Shown here: piece after piece, positions 7,754 through 16,016 of the stretch
Position numbering within the stretch: position 1 is the first letter of the stretch
Layout of the letters: each line of letters begins with the position of its first letter
Source of the DNA: Gemmatimonadota bacterium
Lineage (GTDB): Bacteria > Gemmatimonadota > Gemmatimonadetes > Longimicrobiales > Gaopeijiaceae
Reading direction: 5' to 3'
DNA length: 64,000 nucleotides
Assembly: GCA_021295815.1 (NCBI GenBank)
Contig: JAGWBQ010000008.1
Coordinates: forward strand, 57,876-121,875
The notes under the pieces: generated by a model
Told to the model about the DNA's origin: nothing
Database searches by the model: none
What the model saw: only the letters and a program-made list of their open reading frames with translations
Program-made: the position numbers and the translations under genes

Positions 7754-10700
7754 TCACCGCCGACGGCCTCGAACGTCCAGCCGGCGGGCGAGGAGAACGG
7801 CCGCGTGCATGGCCTCCCTCTCCAGCCCGTCCCGGATCTGAGCCCGACAGCTCGTGCCCGGTGCGACGACGACGGCCTCGGGACTCCTCCGAAGGGCGGG
7901 CAGCAGCTCGAGCTCGGCCATGGCTAAAGAGGTGTCGTGGTACTCCGATCGGTACCCGAACGAGCCCGCCATGCCGCAGCAGCCTGCGGCCACTGTCGAC
8001 ACCTTCGCCCCCGGCAGATGTAGCCTAAGCGCCTGCTGCGTCACCAGCTCGAGTCCGGCAGCTTTCTGGTGGCAGTGCGCGTGAACCAGGATCTCACGTC
8101 CGCTTCCGGCGTCGGGACGGCTGCCGGAGTCGGCCTTTCGCCTGGCCTGCGGTAGATCGACCACCGCCTCCTCGAAGAGGCTTACGTTCGATGCGAGTTC
8201 GTGCGCCTCGGAGGTGCCCAGCAGCTTGGGAATCTCGTCGGTGAGCGCGGAGACGCAGCTCGGTTCGAGGCCGACCACCGGCACTCCCTTCCTCGCCGGC
8301 GGGAGCGCCGCGTCAACGAGCCGCCGAGCCTCGGTCCGAGCCTCGTCCACCATGCCCGCCGAAAGGTAGGTACGCCCGCAGCAGAGCGGGGTCGACGTCC
8401 TGCCCGCCCCGCCGTACCCCGTCGGTCCGAGCGGAACCGGCTCCAGGCCCAGGAACCTTAGCACGCTCGCCGCCGATCTAGCGATCTCCGGTTCGAACCA
8501 GCGGGTGTGGGTGTCCACGAAGAGCGCGACCCGGAATGTCTCTTCGCTCTTCGCGACCGGGGCTTTCCGGTCGTTCGGGTCGGCGAGCAGCTCCTGCTCC
8601 GACCACGGCGCCCGTGACCACTCGGGAAGCGGTCGTCGGGCCGAGATTCCCAGCCAACGGTCCGCTGCCTTCCTGAGCGCGGCGCTGCGACCCAGAGCGT
8701 TGAGAACGCCCGCTCCTCGGCCGAGGAGCGGCGCCCACCTCGGCAGCTCCGCCAACGTTCTTTCCCGCCGCGGCACGCCGTAGCGTCTGTTGCGGCGATG
8801 CATCCACTCCAGCTTCATCGCCGCCATGTCGATTCCCGCAGGGCACTCCCGGGCGCAGGCCTTGCAGGAGATGCAGAGCGAGAGCGCCCGGTCCATCTCA
8901 GACGAATCGAGCGCGGCGGCCGCTTCCGCAGCGTCGAGTGAGAGCGCCGCGCGCAGGGCGCCCGCCCGTCCGCGGGTGGAGTGCTGCTCGTCACGGGTGA
9001 CCCGGTAGGAGGGGCACATGACGCCCCCTTCGAGCCGCCGGCAGGCCGCGTTGCCGTCGCACCTGCTCGCAGCCCGGGCGAGCCCGCCCTCCCAGGCGAG
9101 AACGGTGGGGAGCGGCTTCTCGCCCGCCGAGCCGCGCCACCGCGCGGAGTCGCGCGACCCCGAGCCGCGCGATCCTGCCGCCGCACCCGACTCGGCTGCG
9201 GGCGGAAGCCGGAAGAGCGAGGCGTCGTCCATCCGATGCGGATCCACGATCTTGCCGGGATTCATCCGCCCTTCGGGGTCGAGCGTCCGTTTGATCTCGG
9301 CGAAGAGCCGGACCATGCGGCTTCCCAGCATCGGTTCCAGGAACTCCGAACGCGTGATGCCGTCACCGTGCTCGCCCGAGTGCGTGCCCTCGCAATCGCG
9401 CACGACCTCGTGGGTCTCTTCCGCGACGGCGCGCAATCGTCTCACGTCGTCGGGGTCGGCCAGGTCGAGCGCGGGTCTCACGTGAAGGCAGCCCACCGAG
9501 GCGTGGGCGTACCAGGTGCCGCTCAGGCCGTGGCGCTCGAAGATGGCGTTCACGCGACGGGCGTATTCTTCGAGCCTGGCGAGAGGCACGGCGCAGTCTT
9601 CGATGAAGGAAATCGGCTTTCTGGGACCGGACATCGACATGACCACGCTCATTCCCGCCTTCCGCACCCGCCACACGTCGGCCTGCGCTGCCGGGCTCTC
9701 GACCCGGTGGACGGCGGAGACGCTGCCGCGGCCGGCGAGGACCTCCTCGAGTCCATCGAGAGAGCGGCCGAGCCGGTCGGTCGGCGCACCCGAGAACTCC
9801 ACCAGCAGAACGGCGCCCGGAAGCCCCTCGGCCCGGCAACCGTAAGAACGGGTGATCGCGTCCTTCATGTCGGGAATCCGTCCCGCGAGCTCGAGAACCC
9901 GGTGGTCGACGAGCTCGACGGCGCTCGGTCCCAGCGCGACGATCGCCTCGACGCTGCCGAGAGCGGCGTAAAGGGTGGAGAAGTGGCAGACGCCGAGCGT
10001 CCGTCTCGCGGGCACGGTCGCCAAGCGCAGGCGGAGCCGCGTGAAGAACGCCAACGTCCCCTCGGAGCCGACGAGCAGCTTGCCGAAGTGCTCGCGCCCG
10101 GGCGCCAGCTCCTCCACTCGGTAGCCCGCCACGTTGCGCAGGGTCGGCGGGATTCTGTCGCCGATCTCGGCCTCGTTGGCCCCGTAGAGCTCGAGGAGCC
10201 GTCGGCGCAGGCGCGCGCCGCGCCGTCCCGGCTCCGGGCGGCTCGCCCCGAGCCCGGCGAAGTCACCCCGCCCGATCCTTCCTTCTTCGAACGAGAGCCG
10301 CTCGCCCCCTGCGAGTACGGCCTCCACGGCTTCCACGTTCCTGACCATGGGGCCGTAGCGGAGCGAGCGGGAGCCGGCGCTGTTGTTGCCGGCCATGCCT
10401 CCGATGGTCGCCCGGCTTCCCGTGGAGGGGTCCACCGGGAACCAGAGGCCCTCGGGCTTCAGGTGCGCGTTGAGCTCGTCGAGGACGACTCCGGGCTCGA
10501 CATCGACTGTCGCGCACGCCGCCGCGCCCCGGTCGGGCAGCAGGGGCCCTATCCCCGTGAGCCAGCGACTGGTGTCGACGACCACCGCGCGCCCGATCGC
10601 CTGGCCGCACTGCGAGGTACCGCCCCCACGCGGAATAAGCGGCGCTCCCTCGGCTCGCGCCACCTCGACGATGGCCTCTACATCGGCCGCATTGCGCGGG

Positions 10701-10870
10701 AAGACCACGCCTAGCGGCTCGATCCGGTAGTGCGAGGCGTCGGTTGAGTAAATCGCCCGGGTTACGGCGTCGAAGCGAACCTCGCCCGAGATCTTACCGG
10801 CGAAGAGCTCACCGAGCGATGCGGAGCCGAGCGATGCGGAACGGGACGGGTGCGCCATCTTCGCTATCAT
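7754..10870 (-). CDS. FAD-linked / Fe-S 2-hydroxyacid dehydrogenase (YdiJ-like)
   Basis: 1038 aa fusion. An N-terminal FAD-binding-4 domain (PRGGGTSQCGQA and GNNSAGSRS motifs), an FAD-oxidase C domain, then an Fe-S region with a degenerate CNAC...MCPSY cluster and a clear CISCKACARECP cluster (from about residue 666), and a C-terminal CCG domain (HCHQKAAG, GCCGMAGSFGY). Length and order match E. coli YdiJ, reported as a D-2-hydroxyglutarate dehydrogenase, and more loosely the D-lactate dehydrogenase/GlcD-GlcF fusions. It would oxidise a D-2-hydroxyacid and pass electrons to the membrane chain. ATG codons at 10870 and 10858 are both possible starts. It is transcribed divergently from the TRAP operon, hinting at a shared organic-acid diet. 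Confidence 0.9.
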   Translation of the reverse strand: MIAKMAHPSRSASLGSASLGELFAGKISGEVRFDAVTRAIYSTDASHYRIEPLGVVFPRNAADVEAIVEVARAEGAPLIPRGGGTSQCGQAIGRAVVVDTSRWLTGIGPLLPDRGAAACATVDVEPGVVLDELNAHLKPEGLWFPVDPSTGSRATIGGMAGNNSAGSRSLRYGPMVRNVEAVEAVLAGGERLSFEEGRIGRGDFAGLGASRPEPGRRGARLRRRLLELYGANEAEIGDRIPPTLRNVAGYRVEELAPGREHFGKLLVGSEGTLAFFTRLRLRLATVPARRTLGVCHFSTLYAALGSVEAIVALGPSAVELVDHRVLELAGRIPDMKDAITRSYGCRAEGLPGAVLLVEFSGAPTDRLGRSLDGLEEVLAGRGSVSAVHRVESPAAQADVWRVRKAGMSVVMSMSGPRKPISFIEDCAVPLARLEEYARRVNAIFERHGLSGTWYAHASVGCLHVRPALDLADPDDVRRLRAVAEETHEVVRDCEGTHSGEHGDGITRSEFLEPMLGSRMVRLFAEIKRTLDPEGRMNPGKIVDPHRMDDASLFRLPPAAESGAAAGSRGSGSRDSARWRGSAGEKPLPTVLAWEGGLARAASRCDGNAACRRLEGGVMCPSYRVTRDEQHSTRGRAGALRAALSLDAAEAAAALDSSEMDRALSLCISCKACARECPAGIDMAAMKLEWMHRRNRRYGVPRRERTLAELPRWAPLLGRGAGVLNALGRSAALRKAADRWLGISARRPLPEWSRAPWSEQELLADPNDRKAPVAKSEETFRVALFVDTHTRWFEPEIARSAASVLRFLGLEPVPLGPTGYGGAGRTSTPLCCGRTYLSAGMVDEARTEARRLVDAALPPARKGVPVVGLEPSCVSALTDEIPKLLGTSEAHELASNVSLFEEAVVDLPQARRKADSGSRPDAGSGREILVHAHCHQKAAGLELVTQQALRLHLPGAKVSTVAAGCCGMAGSFGYRSEYHDTSLAMAELELLPALRRSPEAVVVAPGTSCRAQIRDGLEREAMHAAVLLARRLDVRGRRR

Positions 10871-10873
10871 ATA

Positions 10874-10904
10874 TTGACACTAGCGGCCTGCGGCGAAGTA
10901 CATT
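10874..10904 (+). promoter_or_regulatory. Candidate promoter for the TRAP operon
   Basis: A perfect -35 TTGACA (10874-10879) is followed after 19 bases by TACATT (10899-10904, 4/6 to the -10 consensus), about 38 bases before the dctP start. It lies in the short divergent gap with the FAD/Fe-S dehydrogenase; the opposite strand shows TATGAT close to that gene's start. The spacer is slightly long. Confidence 0.4.
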
Positions 10905-10941
10905 CAGCATAGGGCGGGCCCGCGCGCACCGCCACACCGCC

Positions 10942-12084
10942 ATGGCACCTTCCCGAGCGACCATCCCCATCTTCCAGAACAGCCCCGCAGGCGTCCACCG
11001 ACTCCCTGCCCGCATCCGAGGCGATGACCGCGAGGCTGCCGCCCCCCGCCCGGTAGCCGACCGCAGGCCGAGGTCGCACTGGCTCGTCAGTTTCGTCGCT
11101 CTCGCCCTGACGGTGTGTTCGGCCGGTGACAGCGCGGAAGAGGGCGTGGTGTCGATGAGATTCGGGCATGTGGGCGAGCCTGGGTCGCTCTTCGCTCTCG
11201 CGGCGGAGGAGTTCGCCCGCAGGGCCAACGCTCGCCTCGACGGGTACGAAGTGGTCGTTTTCGGATCGAGCCAGCTCGGAGCCGACGAACTGGTACTTCA
11301 GAAGATAAGGCTCGGCACCGCCGAGTTCGGTCTGCCTTCGACGGTGATGTCGTCGCAGATCGACGAGTTCGGCATTTTCGAGATGCCTTACCTGGTCCGG
11401 GACCGGGAGCACATGAGGGCGATCGAGCGGGATGTGGTCTGGCCCGACCTCGCTCCGCTGGCCGAAGAGAGGGGCTACCGCATCCTCGCCGTTTGGGAGA
11501 ACGGCTACCGCCACGTCACCAACAACATCCGCCCCATAGAGACGCCGTCGGATCTCGAAGGGCTCAAACTGCGCACGCCGCGCGGCATCTGGCGGGTGCG
11601 ACTCTTCCAGTCGCTCGGCTCCAATCCCACTCCCATGCCGCTCTCCGAGGTCTTCATCGGCCTCCAGACCGGAGTGATCGACGGCCAGGAAAACCCGCTG
11701 CCTCAGATTTGGGCATCGAAGCTTCACGAGGTCCAGGATTACCTCACACTTACTCGCCACGTCTACACGCCTGCCTTCGTCGTCGTGTCGCCGCAATGGT
11801 GGGACGCGCTCCCCGAGGAAACGCGAAACGTTCTGCAGGAGGAGGCGCGGGCTACCCAGGACTTCGTCCACGAGACCGCGGAGCGTCTCGACGAGGAGCT
11901 GCTCGGCCTGCTGGCGAACTCGGGCCTCACGGTCAACGCGCCCGATCTGGCCAGCTTCCGAGAGGCGGCGGGTCCGATCCGGGCGTCCTTCGCGGAGACG
12001 GTTCCGACCGGGGAGGAGCTGCTCAGAAAGGCGGAGGAGGCCGTCTCGGTACCGTCGGGCGGTGAGTCGGCAGGTTCGGGGTGA
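10942..12084 (+). CDS. dctP: TRAP transporter substrate-binding protein (DctP family)
   Basis: 380 aa. A basic/Pro-rich N-terminus leads into a hydrophobic export segment (HWLVSFVALALTVCSAGD), then the DctP fold. Family features include the FG..GEPGS start, the conserved arginine region around LKLRTPRG, and VIDGQENPLPQI near the end. It captures a carboxylate in the periplasm and delivers it to the DctQM membrane complex. The ATG at 10942 is chosen because the upstream frame overlaps the divergent dehydrogenase gene and lacks DctP character. The stop overlaps dctQ (GTGA). The substrate is not deducible, although the CoA-transferase and crotonase downstream suggest an acid that is CoA-activated. 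Confidence 0.93.
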   Translation: MAPSRATIPIFQNSPAGVHRLPARIRGDDREAAAPRPVADRRPRSHWLVSFVALALTVCSAGDSAEEGVVSMRFGHVGEPGSLFALAAEEFARRANARLDGYEVVVFGSSQLGADELVLQKIRLGTAEFGLPSTVMSSQIDEFGIFEMPYLVRDREHMRAIERDVVWPDLAPLAEERGYRILAVWENGYRHVTNNIRPIETPSDLEGLKLRTPRGIWRVRLFQSLGSNPTPMPLSEVFIGLQTGVIDGQENPLPQIWASKLHEVQDYLTLTRHVYTPAFVVVSPQWWDALPEETRNVLQEEARATQDFVHETAERLDEELLGLLANSGLTVNAPDLASFREAAGPIRASFAETVPTGEELLRKAEEAVSVPSGGESAGSG

Positions 12085-12557
12085 CTTGTCGGGCGGCCCG
12101 ACTGTTGCAGGGCTTCCTGGAGTTCGTCGTCATCGGGCTCATGGTCGCGCTGGCGACGGTAGTGGTGGTGGGGGTAGGCTTCCGCAAGCTGGGTGCCGCC
12201 CTGGTCTGGTACGACGAGATCGCTTCGCATCTGCTCGCATGGCTCACCTTCTACGGCGCGGCGCTCGCTGCCCTGACCGGCTCCCACATCGCGGTGCCGA
12301 CTCTCGTCGAGAGACTCCGGGGGAAGGCGAGGCTGGTCGGCGCGGTTCTGGCGCAGGGGGTGGTCTTCGCTTTTCTGGCGGTGCTCACCTACGCCGGGGT
12401 GCTGGTCACGGGTTCGCTTTCGGGAATCACGCTGACCTCGCTGCCCCAGGTACCGCAGTCCGTCGTGCAGTCGGTGATCCCGGTGAGCGGGGCGCTCTTC
12501 ATCCTGGCCGAGATCCTGAGGCTGGCAGGCGGCCCCGACTCGGGTGAGCGGGCGTGA
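12081..12557 (+). CDS. dctQ: TRAP transporter small permease (DctQ family)
   Basis: 158 aa with four predicted membrane helices, as expected for the small TRAP subunit that bridges the binding protein and DctM. The family-type WYDEIASHLLAW segment is visible in the first half. The GTG start overlaps the dctP stop by four bases, and its own stop overlaps dctM in the same way, so the three genes are translationally coupled. Confidence 0.92.
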   Translation: MTCRAARLLQGFLEFVVIGLMVALATVVVVGVGFRKLGAALVWYDEIASHLLAWLTFYGAALAALTGSHIAVPTLVERLRGKARLVGAVLAQGVVFAFLAVLTYAGVLVTGSLSGITLTSLPQVPQSVVQSVIPVSGALFILAEILRLAGGPDSGERA

Positions 12558-13840
12558 GCCTCCTGGCCCTCGGCGGATTCCTTCTCCTCTTCATACTGCT
12601 GGGCGTCCCGATCGCCATAGCCTTGGGCGCGGTCGCCGTGCTCGCGCTCGTGCTGGGTCCAGGGGGATTCGACGCTCTGCCCAACGTCGCGCTGGTCATG
12701 TATACCGGATCGACCAGCTTCCCGCTCATCGCCATCCCGCTCTTCATTCTGGCGGGGGCGATAATGAACAGCTCGGGAATTTCGCGGCGGCTGATCGACT
12801 TCGCCCTCGCCCTCGTCGGCTTCGTGCGCGGCGGTCTCGCCATGGTGTCGATTTCGACCTCGCTCTTTTTCGCGGAGATCAGCGGCTCGGCAGTGGCGGA
12901 CGTTGCCGCGCTCGGGTCGATCCTCATTCCCGCGATGAGAAGACGGGGCTATTCCAAGGCGTTCTCCGCAGCGGTGACCTCCTCGTCGGCGACCCTGGCG
13001 GTCATCATTCCCCCTTCGATCCCGATGATAATATACGCGGTCATGGCCGACGCTTCCGTGGTCCAGCTCTTCGTGGCCGGCATCGTGCCGGGCGTGCTCG
13101 GCGGGGCGCTCTTCATGGGAATCGCATGGCTGCTCGCGAAGCGTTACGGTATCAAGCGCGCGCGACGGTTTCGCTGGAAGAGGGTCGTCGTGACCTTCAG
13201 GCGCGCGGCCTGGGCGCTGATCCTGCCGCTGATCGTGCTCGGCGGCATCTTCGCGGGGTGGGTGACCGCGACCGAGGGTGCTGGACTGGCCGTGTTGGCA
13301 GCGGTCGTCGTGGGGGGAGCTGTCTACCGGGAGCTCGACTGGTCGGCTTTGCGGAAGGCGGTGATCGAAGGCGCGACCCAGACGGCGGTGGTCATGCTGC
13401 TCGTGGCTGCGTCGGCCCTTCTGGGCGACTACCTGACCGAGACGCGGGTGCCGCAGGGCGTCGCGACGGCGATCATGGGAATGACCGAGGACCGCTGGGC
13501 GATCCTGCTCCTGCTCAACGCGTTCTTCCTCCTTGTTGGCCTGGTGCTCCACTCGGCGGCGGCGATCATCCTGGTCGTCCCCATCGTCATGCCGCTGGTC
13601 ACGGCCGCCGGGATCGATCCGGTGCACTTCGGCCTCGTGGTCGCCCTCAATCTCGGCATCGGCCAGCAGACCCCGCCGGTGGCCTCGGTGCTGGTGACCG
13701 CCTGTTCGGTGGCCAAGGCGGACATCTGGGAGGTCAGCAAGGTCAACCTCAATTTCATCGCCGTGCTCGTCCTGGTGCTGGCTCTCGTGACCTACGTGCC
13801 CGCAGTGCCGATGGGCCTCGTCGACCTCATTTATGGGTGA
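12554..13840 (+). CDS. dctM: TRAP transporter large permease (DctM family)
   Basis: 428 aa with about 11-12 hydrophobic helices. DctM signatures include the N-terminal GVPIAIALG and the FAEISGSAVADVAALG stretch, the IPPSIPMIIYAVMA block and a C-terminal NLGIGQQTPPVA motif. It is the Na+-driven transport channel of the TRAP system in the inner membrane. The GTG start overlaps dctQ. Its 3' end overlaps the crotonase gene by eight bases, which places that enzyme in the transporter operon. Confidence 0.95.
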   Translation: MSLLALGGFLLLFILLGVPIAIALGAVAVLALVLGPGGFDALPNVALVMYTGSTSFPLIAIPLFILAGAIMNSSGISRRLIDFALALVGFVRGGLAMVSISTSLFFAEISGSAVADVAALGSILIPAMRRRGYSKAFSAAVTSSSATLAVIIPPSIPMIIYAVMADASVVQLFVAGIVPGVLGGALFMGIAWLLAKRYGIKRARRFRWKRVVVTFRRAAWALILPLIVLGGIFAGWVTATEGAGLAVLAAVVVGGAVYRELDWSALRKAVIEGATQTAVVMLLVAASALLGDYLTETRVPQGVATAIMGMTEDRWAILLLLNAFFLLVGLVLHSAAAIILVVPIVMPLVTAAGIDPVHFGLVVALNLGIGQQTPPVASVLVTACSVAKADIWEVSKVNLNFIAVLVLVLALVTYVPAVPMGLVDLIYG

Positions 13841-14663
13841 GCGACCGGTGCCCGAGCACGTGACCGACGGACCCGAGCGCACCGCCGCGACCGTTCGAGA
13901 GGAGTCCGCGGGGCGGGTTCGGAAGGTGGTGCTCGACGGTCCTCGGCGTCATAACGTTCTCGACCTCGAAGGCTGGTGGGCGTTGGAGCGCGTATTCGGG
14001 AAACTGGCGGCTCAGGGGACCGAGGTCGGCTGCGTCCTCCTCTCGGGAGCGGGCGGACGCGCGTTCTCGGCGGGCTCCGACATCCGGGCCTTCGAGCGCC
14101 AGCGCAAGGAGATGGCGGATGTGCGCGCCTACTCGGACGCGATCGCGGGCGGGCTCGCGGCGGTGCGGAACTGCCCGCATCCCGTGCTCGCCGTCGTGGA
14201 GGGGCTCTGCGTGGGAGGAGGGCTCGAAATCGCCGCCTGTTGCGACATCCGCATATGCGGTGAGTCGAGTCGTTTCGGGGCGCCCGTCAACCGCCTCGGG
14301 CTCACCATGGCTCACGCCGAGCTGCGGCCGTTGGTGGAGCTGATGGGCCGGGCCTGGACGTCGCACATCCTGCTCACGGGCGATCTGATCGGGGCGGAGG
14401 AGGCCCGTGCGATGGGCCTAGTGACGGCGGTATGTCCGGACGCCGAGGTGGCTGGGTGCGGCCTGGCCCTCGCCGAACGCATATCCGCCGGCGCCCCGCT
14501 GGTGAATCGCTGGCACAAGCGCTTCATCGATCAGGTGGCCGGCAAGGTCGAGCTGAGCGCCGAGGAGCTGGACGAACCGCTCGAGGCGTTCGCGACCAGG
14601 GACCACGCGGAAGGGCGAGCGGCCTTCGTCGAGAAGCGGAAGCCGGAGTTCACCGGTGCGTAG
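13833..14663 (+). CDS. Enoyl-CoA hydratase/isomerase (crotonase) family protein
   Basis: 276 aa crotonase fold. Oxyanion-hole elements are present: FSAGSDIRAF and LCVGGGLEIAACCDI. The glutamate in GGGLE corresponds to the first catalytic glutamate of hydratases. At the second catalytic position the usual FG.PE is replaced by FGAPVN, so Glu164 of classical enoyl-CoA hydratase seems to be missing. That makes simple hydration of a straight-chain enoyl-CoA uncertain; isomerase, hydrolase or specialised hydratase activity is possible. The gene overlaps dctM by eight bases and is followed by a CoA-transferase, an arrangement reminiscent of CaiD/CaiB. The first ATG is used, but a start up to about 20 codons later is possible. 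Confidence 0.88.
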   Translation: MGERPVPEHVTDGPERTAATVREESAGRVRKVVLDGPRRHNVLDLEGWWALERVFGKLAAQGTEVGCVLLSGAGGRAFSAGSDIRAFERQRKEMADVRAYSDAIAGGLAAVRNCPHPVLAVVEGLCVGGGLEIAACCDIRICGESSRFGAPVNRLGLTMAHAELRPLVELMGRAWTSHILLTGDLIGAEEARAMGLVTAVCPDAEVAGCGLALAERISAGAPLVNRWHKRFIDQVAGKVELSAEELDEPLEAFATRDHAEGRAAFVEKRKPEFTGA

Positions 14664-14684
14664 CGGTCTGCGGAGAACGCCGCC

Positions 14685-14762
14685 CGCAGCAGAGCGACGC
14701 TGCATCCAAGTTGGACGTTGCGCGTCGCCGCTCTCGGCGCTTGTGCGAGTTTCGTCGCAGGC
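14685..14762 (-). repeat. Dispersed intergenic repeat, long copy
   Basis: On the minus strand it reads CCTGCGACGAAACTCGCA, then AAGCGCCGAGAGCGGCGACG, then CGTCCAACTTGGATGCAGCG. It aligns end to end with the copy at 42667-42732, apart from an extra block of about 20 bases (AAGCGCCGAGAGCGGCGACG). It fills the gap between the crotonase and CoA-transferase genes. Confidence 0.65.
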
Positions 14763-14777
14763 CGACAAGGGGCGTTG

Positions 14778-15995
14778 GTGACGCCTCCGCTAGCGGGCGT
14801 CCGAGTGGTCGAGCTCGGTCACGTGATGGCCGGCCCGGTGTGCGGGCTGATGCTCGCGGATCTCGGGGCCGAGGTGGTCAAGGTCGAGCGGCTTCCGGAC
14901 GGAGACGCGACCCGGGGCTTCGTGCCCCCGACCGTCAACGGCGAGTCCGCGGCGTTCATGATGCTCAACCGCGGCAAGCGCGGCGTTGCGCTGGATCTGC
15001 AAGGGAATGCGGGCCGGAAGGCGTTCCTGCGCATCGTCGGGAACTCGGATGTCCTGGTCGAGAATTTCCGCCCCGGCACGATGGAGCGCATGGGGTACGG
15101 CTGGGAGGAGCTGTCGGCTCGTTGGCCTCGGCTCGTCTACTGCCAGATAAGCGGATTCGGGCGCACCGGACCGCTGGCGCCCTTGGGCGGGTTCGACCTG
15201 ATCGCCCAGGGATACGCCGGCCTGATGTCGATAACCGGCGAGGGATCCGGACGACCGCCGGTGAAGGTGGGCGGACCCGTGACCGACATCACGGCCGGGG
15301 CGCTGGCGGCGCTGGGAGCGGTATCGGCGCTGTTCCAGCGGCGTGAAACCGGGCGCGGGAGGCGCGTGGACACCTCGCTCTTCGAGGCCGGGATCATCCA
15401 CACCTACTGGCAGTCGGCGATCGCCCTGGGCAGCGACTCGGCTCCCGGTCCGCTGGGCAGCGCCCACCCGCTAACCGCTCCCTACCAGGCCTTCCGGAGC
15501 TCGGACGGCTGGATCAACATCGGAGCCTCGAACCAGAAGACCTGGCGGCGACTCGTGGAGACTCTCGGCGTTCCCGAACTCGCCGAGGACCGGCGTTTCA
15601 AGACCAACGAGCGGCGGATGGAGAACCTGGAGGAATTGATCGACCTGCTCTCGCCCATCGTGCGGGAGCGCAGCAGCGAACACTGGCTGGGGGCGTTGGC
15701 GACCGTCGGAGTACCCGCCGGCCCGGTAGCCACCATCCCGGAAATGCTGGCGAACGAGCAGACCGAAGCCCGCATGCTCGTCGAGACCGAGCATTCGGTG
15801 GCCGGGCGGGTGAAGGGGATCGGCTGCCCGATCAAGTTCTCCGGAGCCGACGAAGGACGTACCCGCCGTCCCGCCCCCCGGCTGGGCGAGCACACCCGGG
15901 AGGTCCTGGCCGAGGTCGGGATGACCGAGGCGGAGATCGACGAGGTGGTCGGGCAGTCAGCAACGAAGCGCGCGCGAGCGCCGAGAGCGTTGTAG
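14778..15995 (+). CDS. CoA-transferase family III (CaiB/BaiF/formyl-CoA transferase type)
   Basis: 405 aa. It begins LAGVRVVELGHVMAGPVCG, the classic family III N-terminus, followed by DLGAEVVKVE and NRGKRGVALDL. The catalytic aspartate is in GGPVTDITAG. The family moves CoA between acyl groups (carnitine, formate/oxalate, succinate/mesaconate and others). I choose GTG at 14778 because AAGGGG lies just upstream and the family motif starts right after it; an earlier TTG at 14718 falls inside an intergenic repeat. The last residues (RARAPRAL) are encoded by another repeat fragment. With the TRAP importer and crotonase it likely activates an imported acid; the acid is unknown. Confidence 0.9.
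   Translation: MTPPLAGVRVVELGHVMAGPVCGLMLADLGAEVVKVERLPDGDATRGFVPPTVNGESAAFMMLNRGKRGVALDLQGNAGRKAFLRIVGNSDVLVENFRPGTMERMGYGWEELSARWPRLVYCQISGFGRTGPLAPLGGFDLIAQGYAGLMSITGEGSGRPPVKVGGPVTDITAGALAALGAVSALFQRRETGRGRRVDTSLFEAGIIHTYWQSAIALGSDSAPGPLGSAHPLTAPYQAFRSSDGWINIGASNQKTWRRLVETLGVPELAEDRRFKTNERRMENLEELIDLLSPIVRERSSEHWLGALATVGVPAGPVATIPEMLANEQTEARMLVETEHSVAGRVKGIGCPIKFSGADEGRTRRPAPRLGEHTREVLAEVGMTEAEIDEVVGQSATKRARAPRAL
15974..15989 (+). repeat. Fragment of dispersed repeat inside the CoA-transferase 3' end
   Basis: GCGAGCGCCGAGAGCG matches the inner block of the repeat copies at 1207-1240 and 14685-14762. It encodes part of the last residues of the CoA-transferase, so an old repeat insertion may have supplied the present C-terminus and stop. 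The match is only 16 bases. Confidence 0.35.
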
Positions 15996-16016
15996 CAGCC
16001 GCGTGCGGCGCTTCGG

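Noticed and set aside
8981..10714. 577-codon plus-strand frame opposite the FAD/Fe-S dehydrogenase
   Set aside because: No recognisable domain and exactly mirrors a well-supported gene on the other strand.
12389..13882. Minus-strand frame of 497 codons rich in His/Asp/Arg
   Set aside because: Composition is typical of antisense to membrane genes dctQ and dctM.
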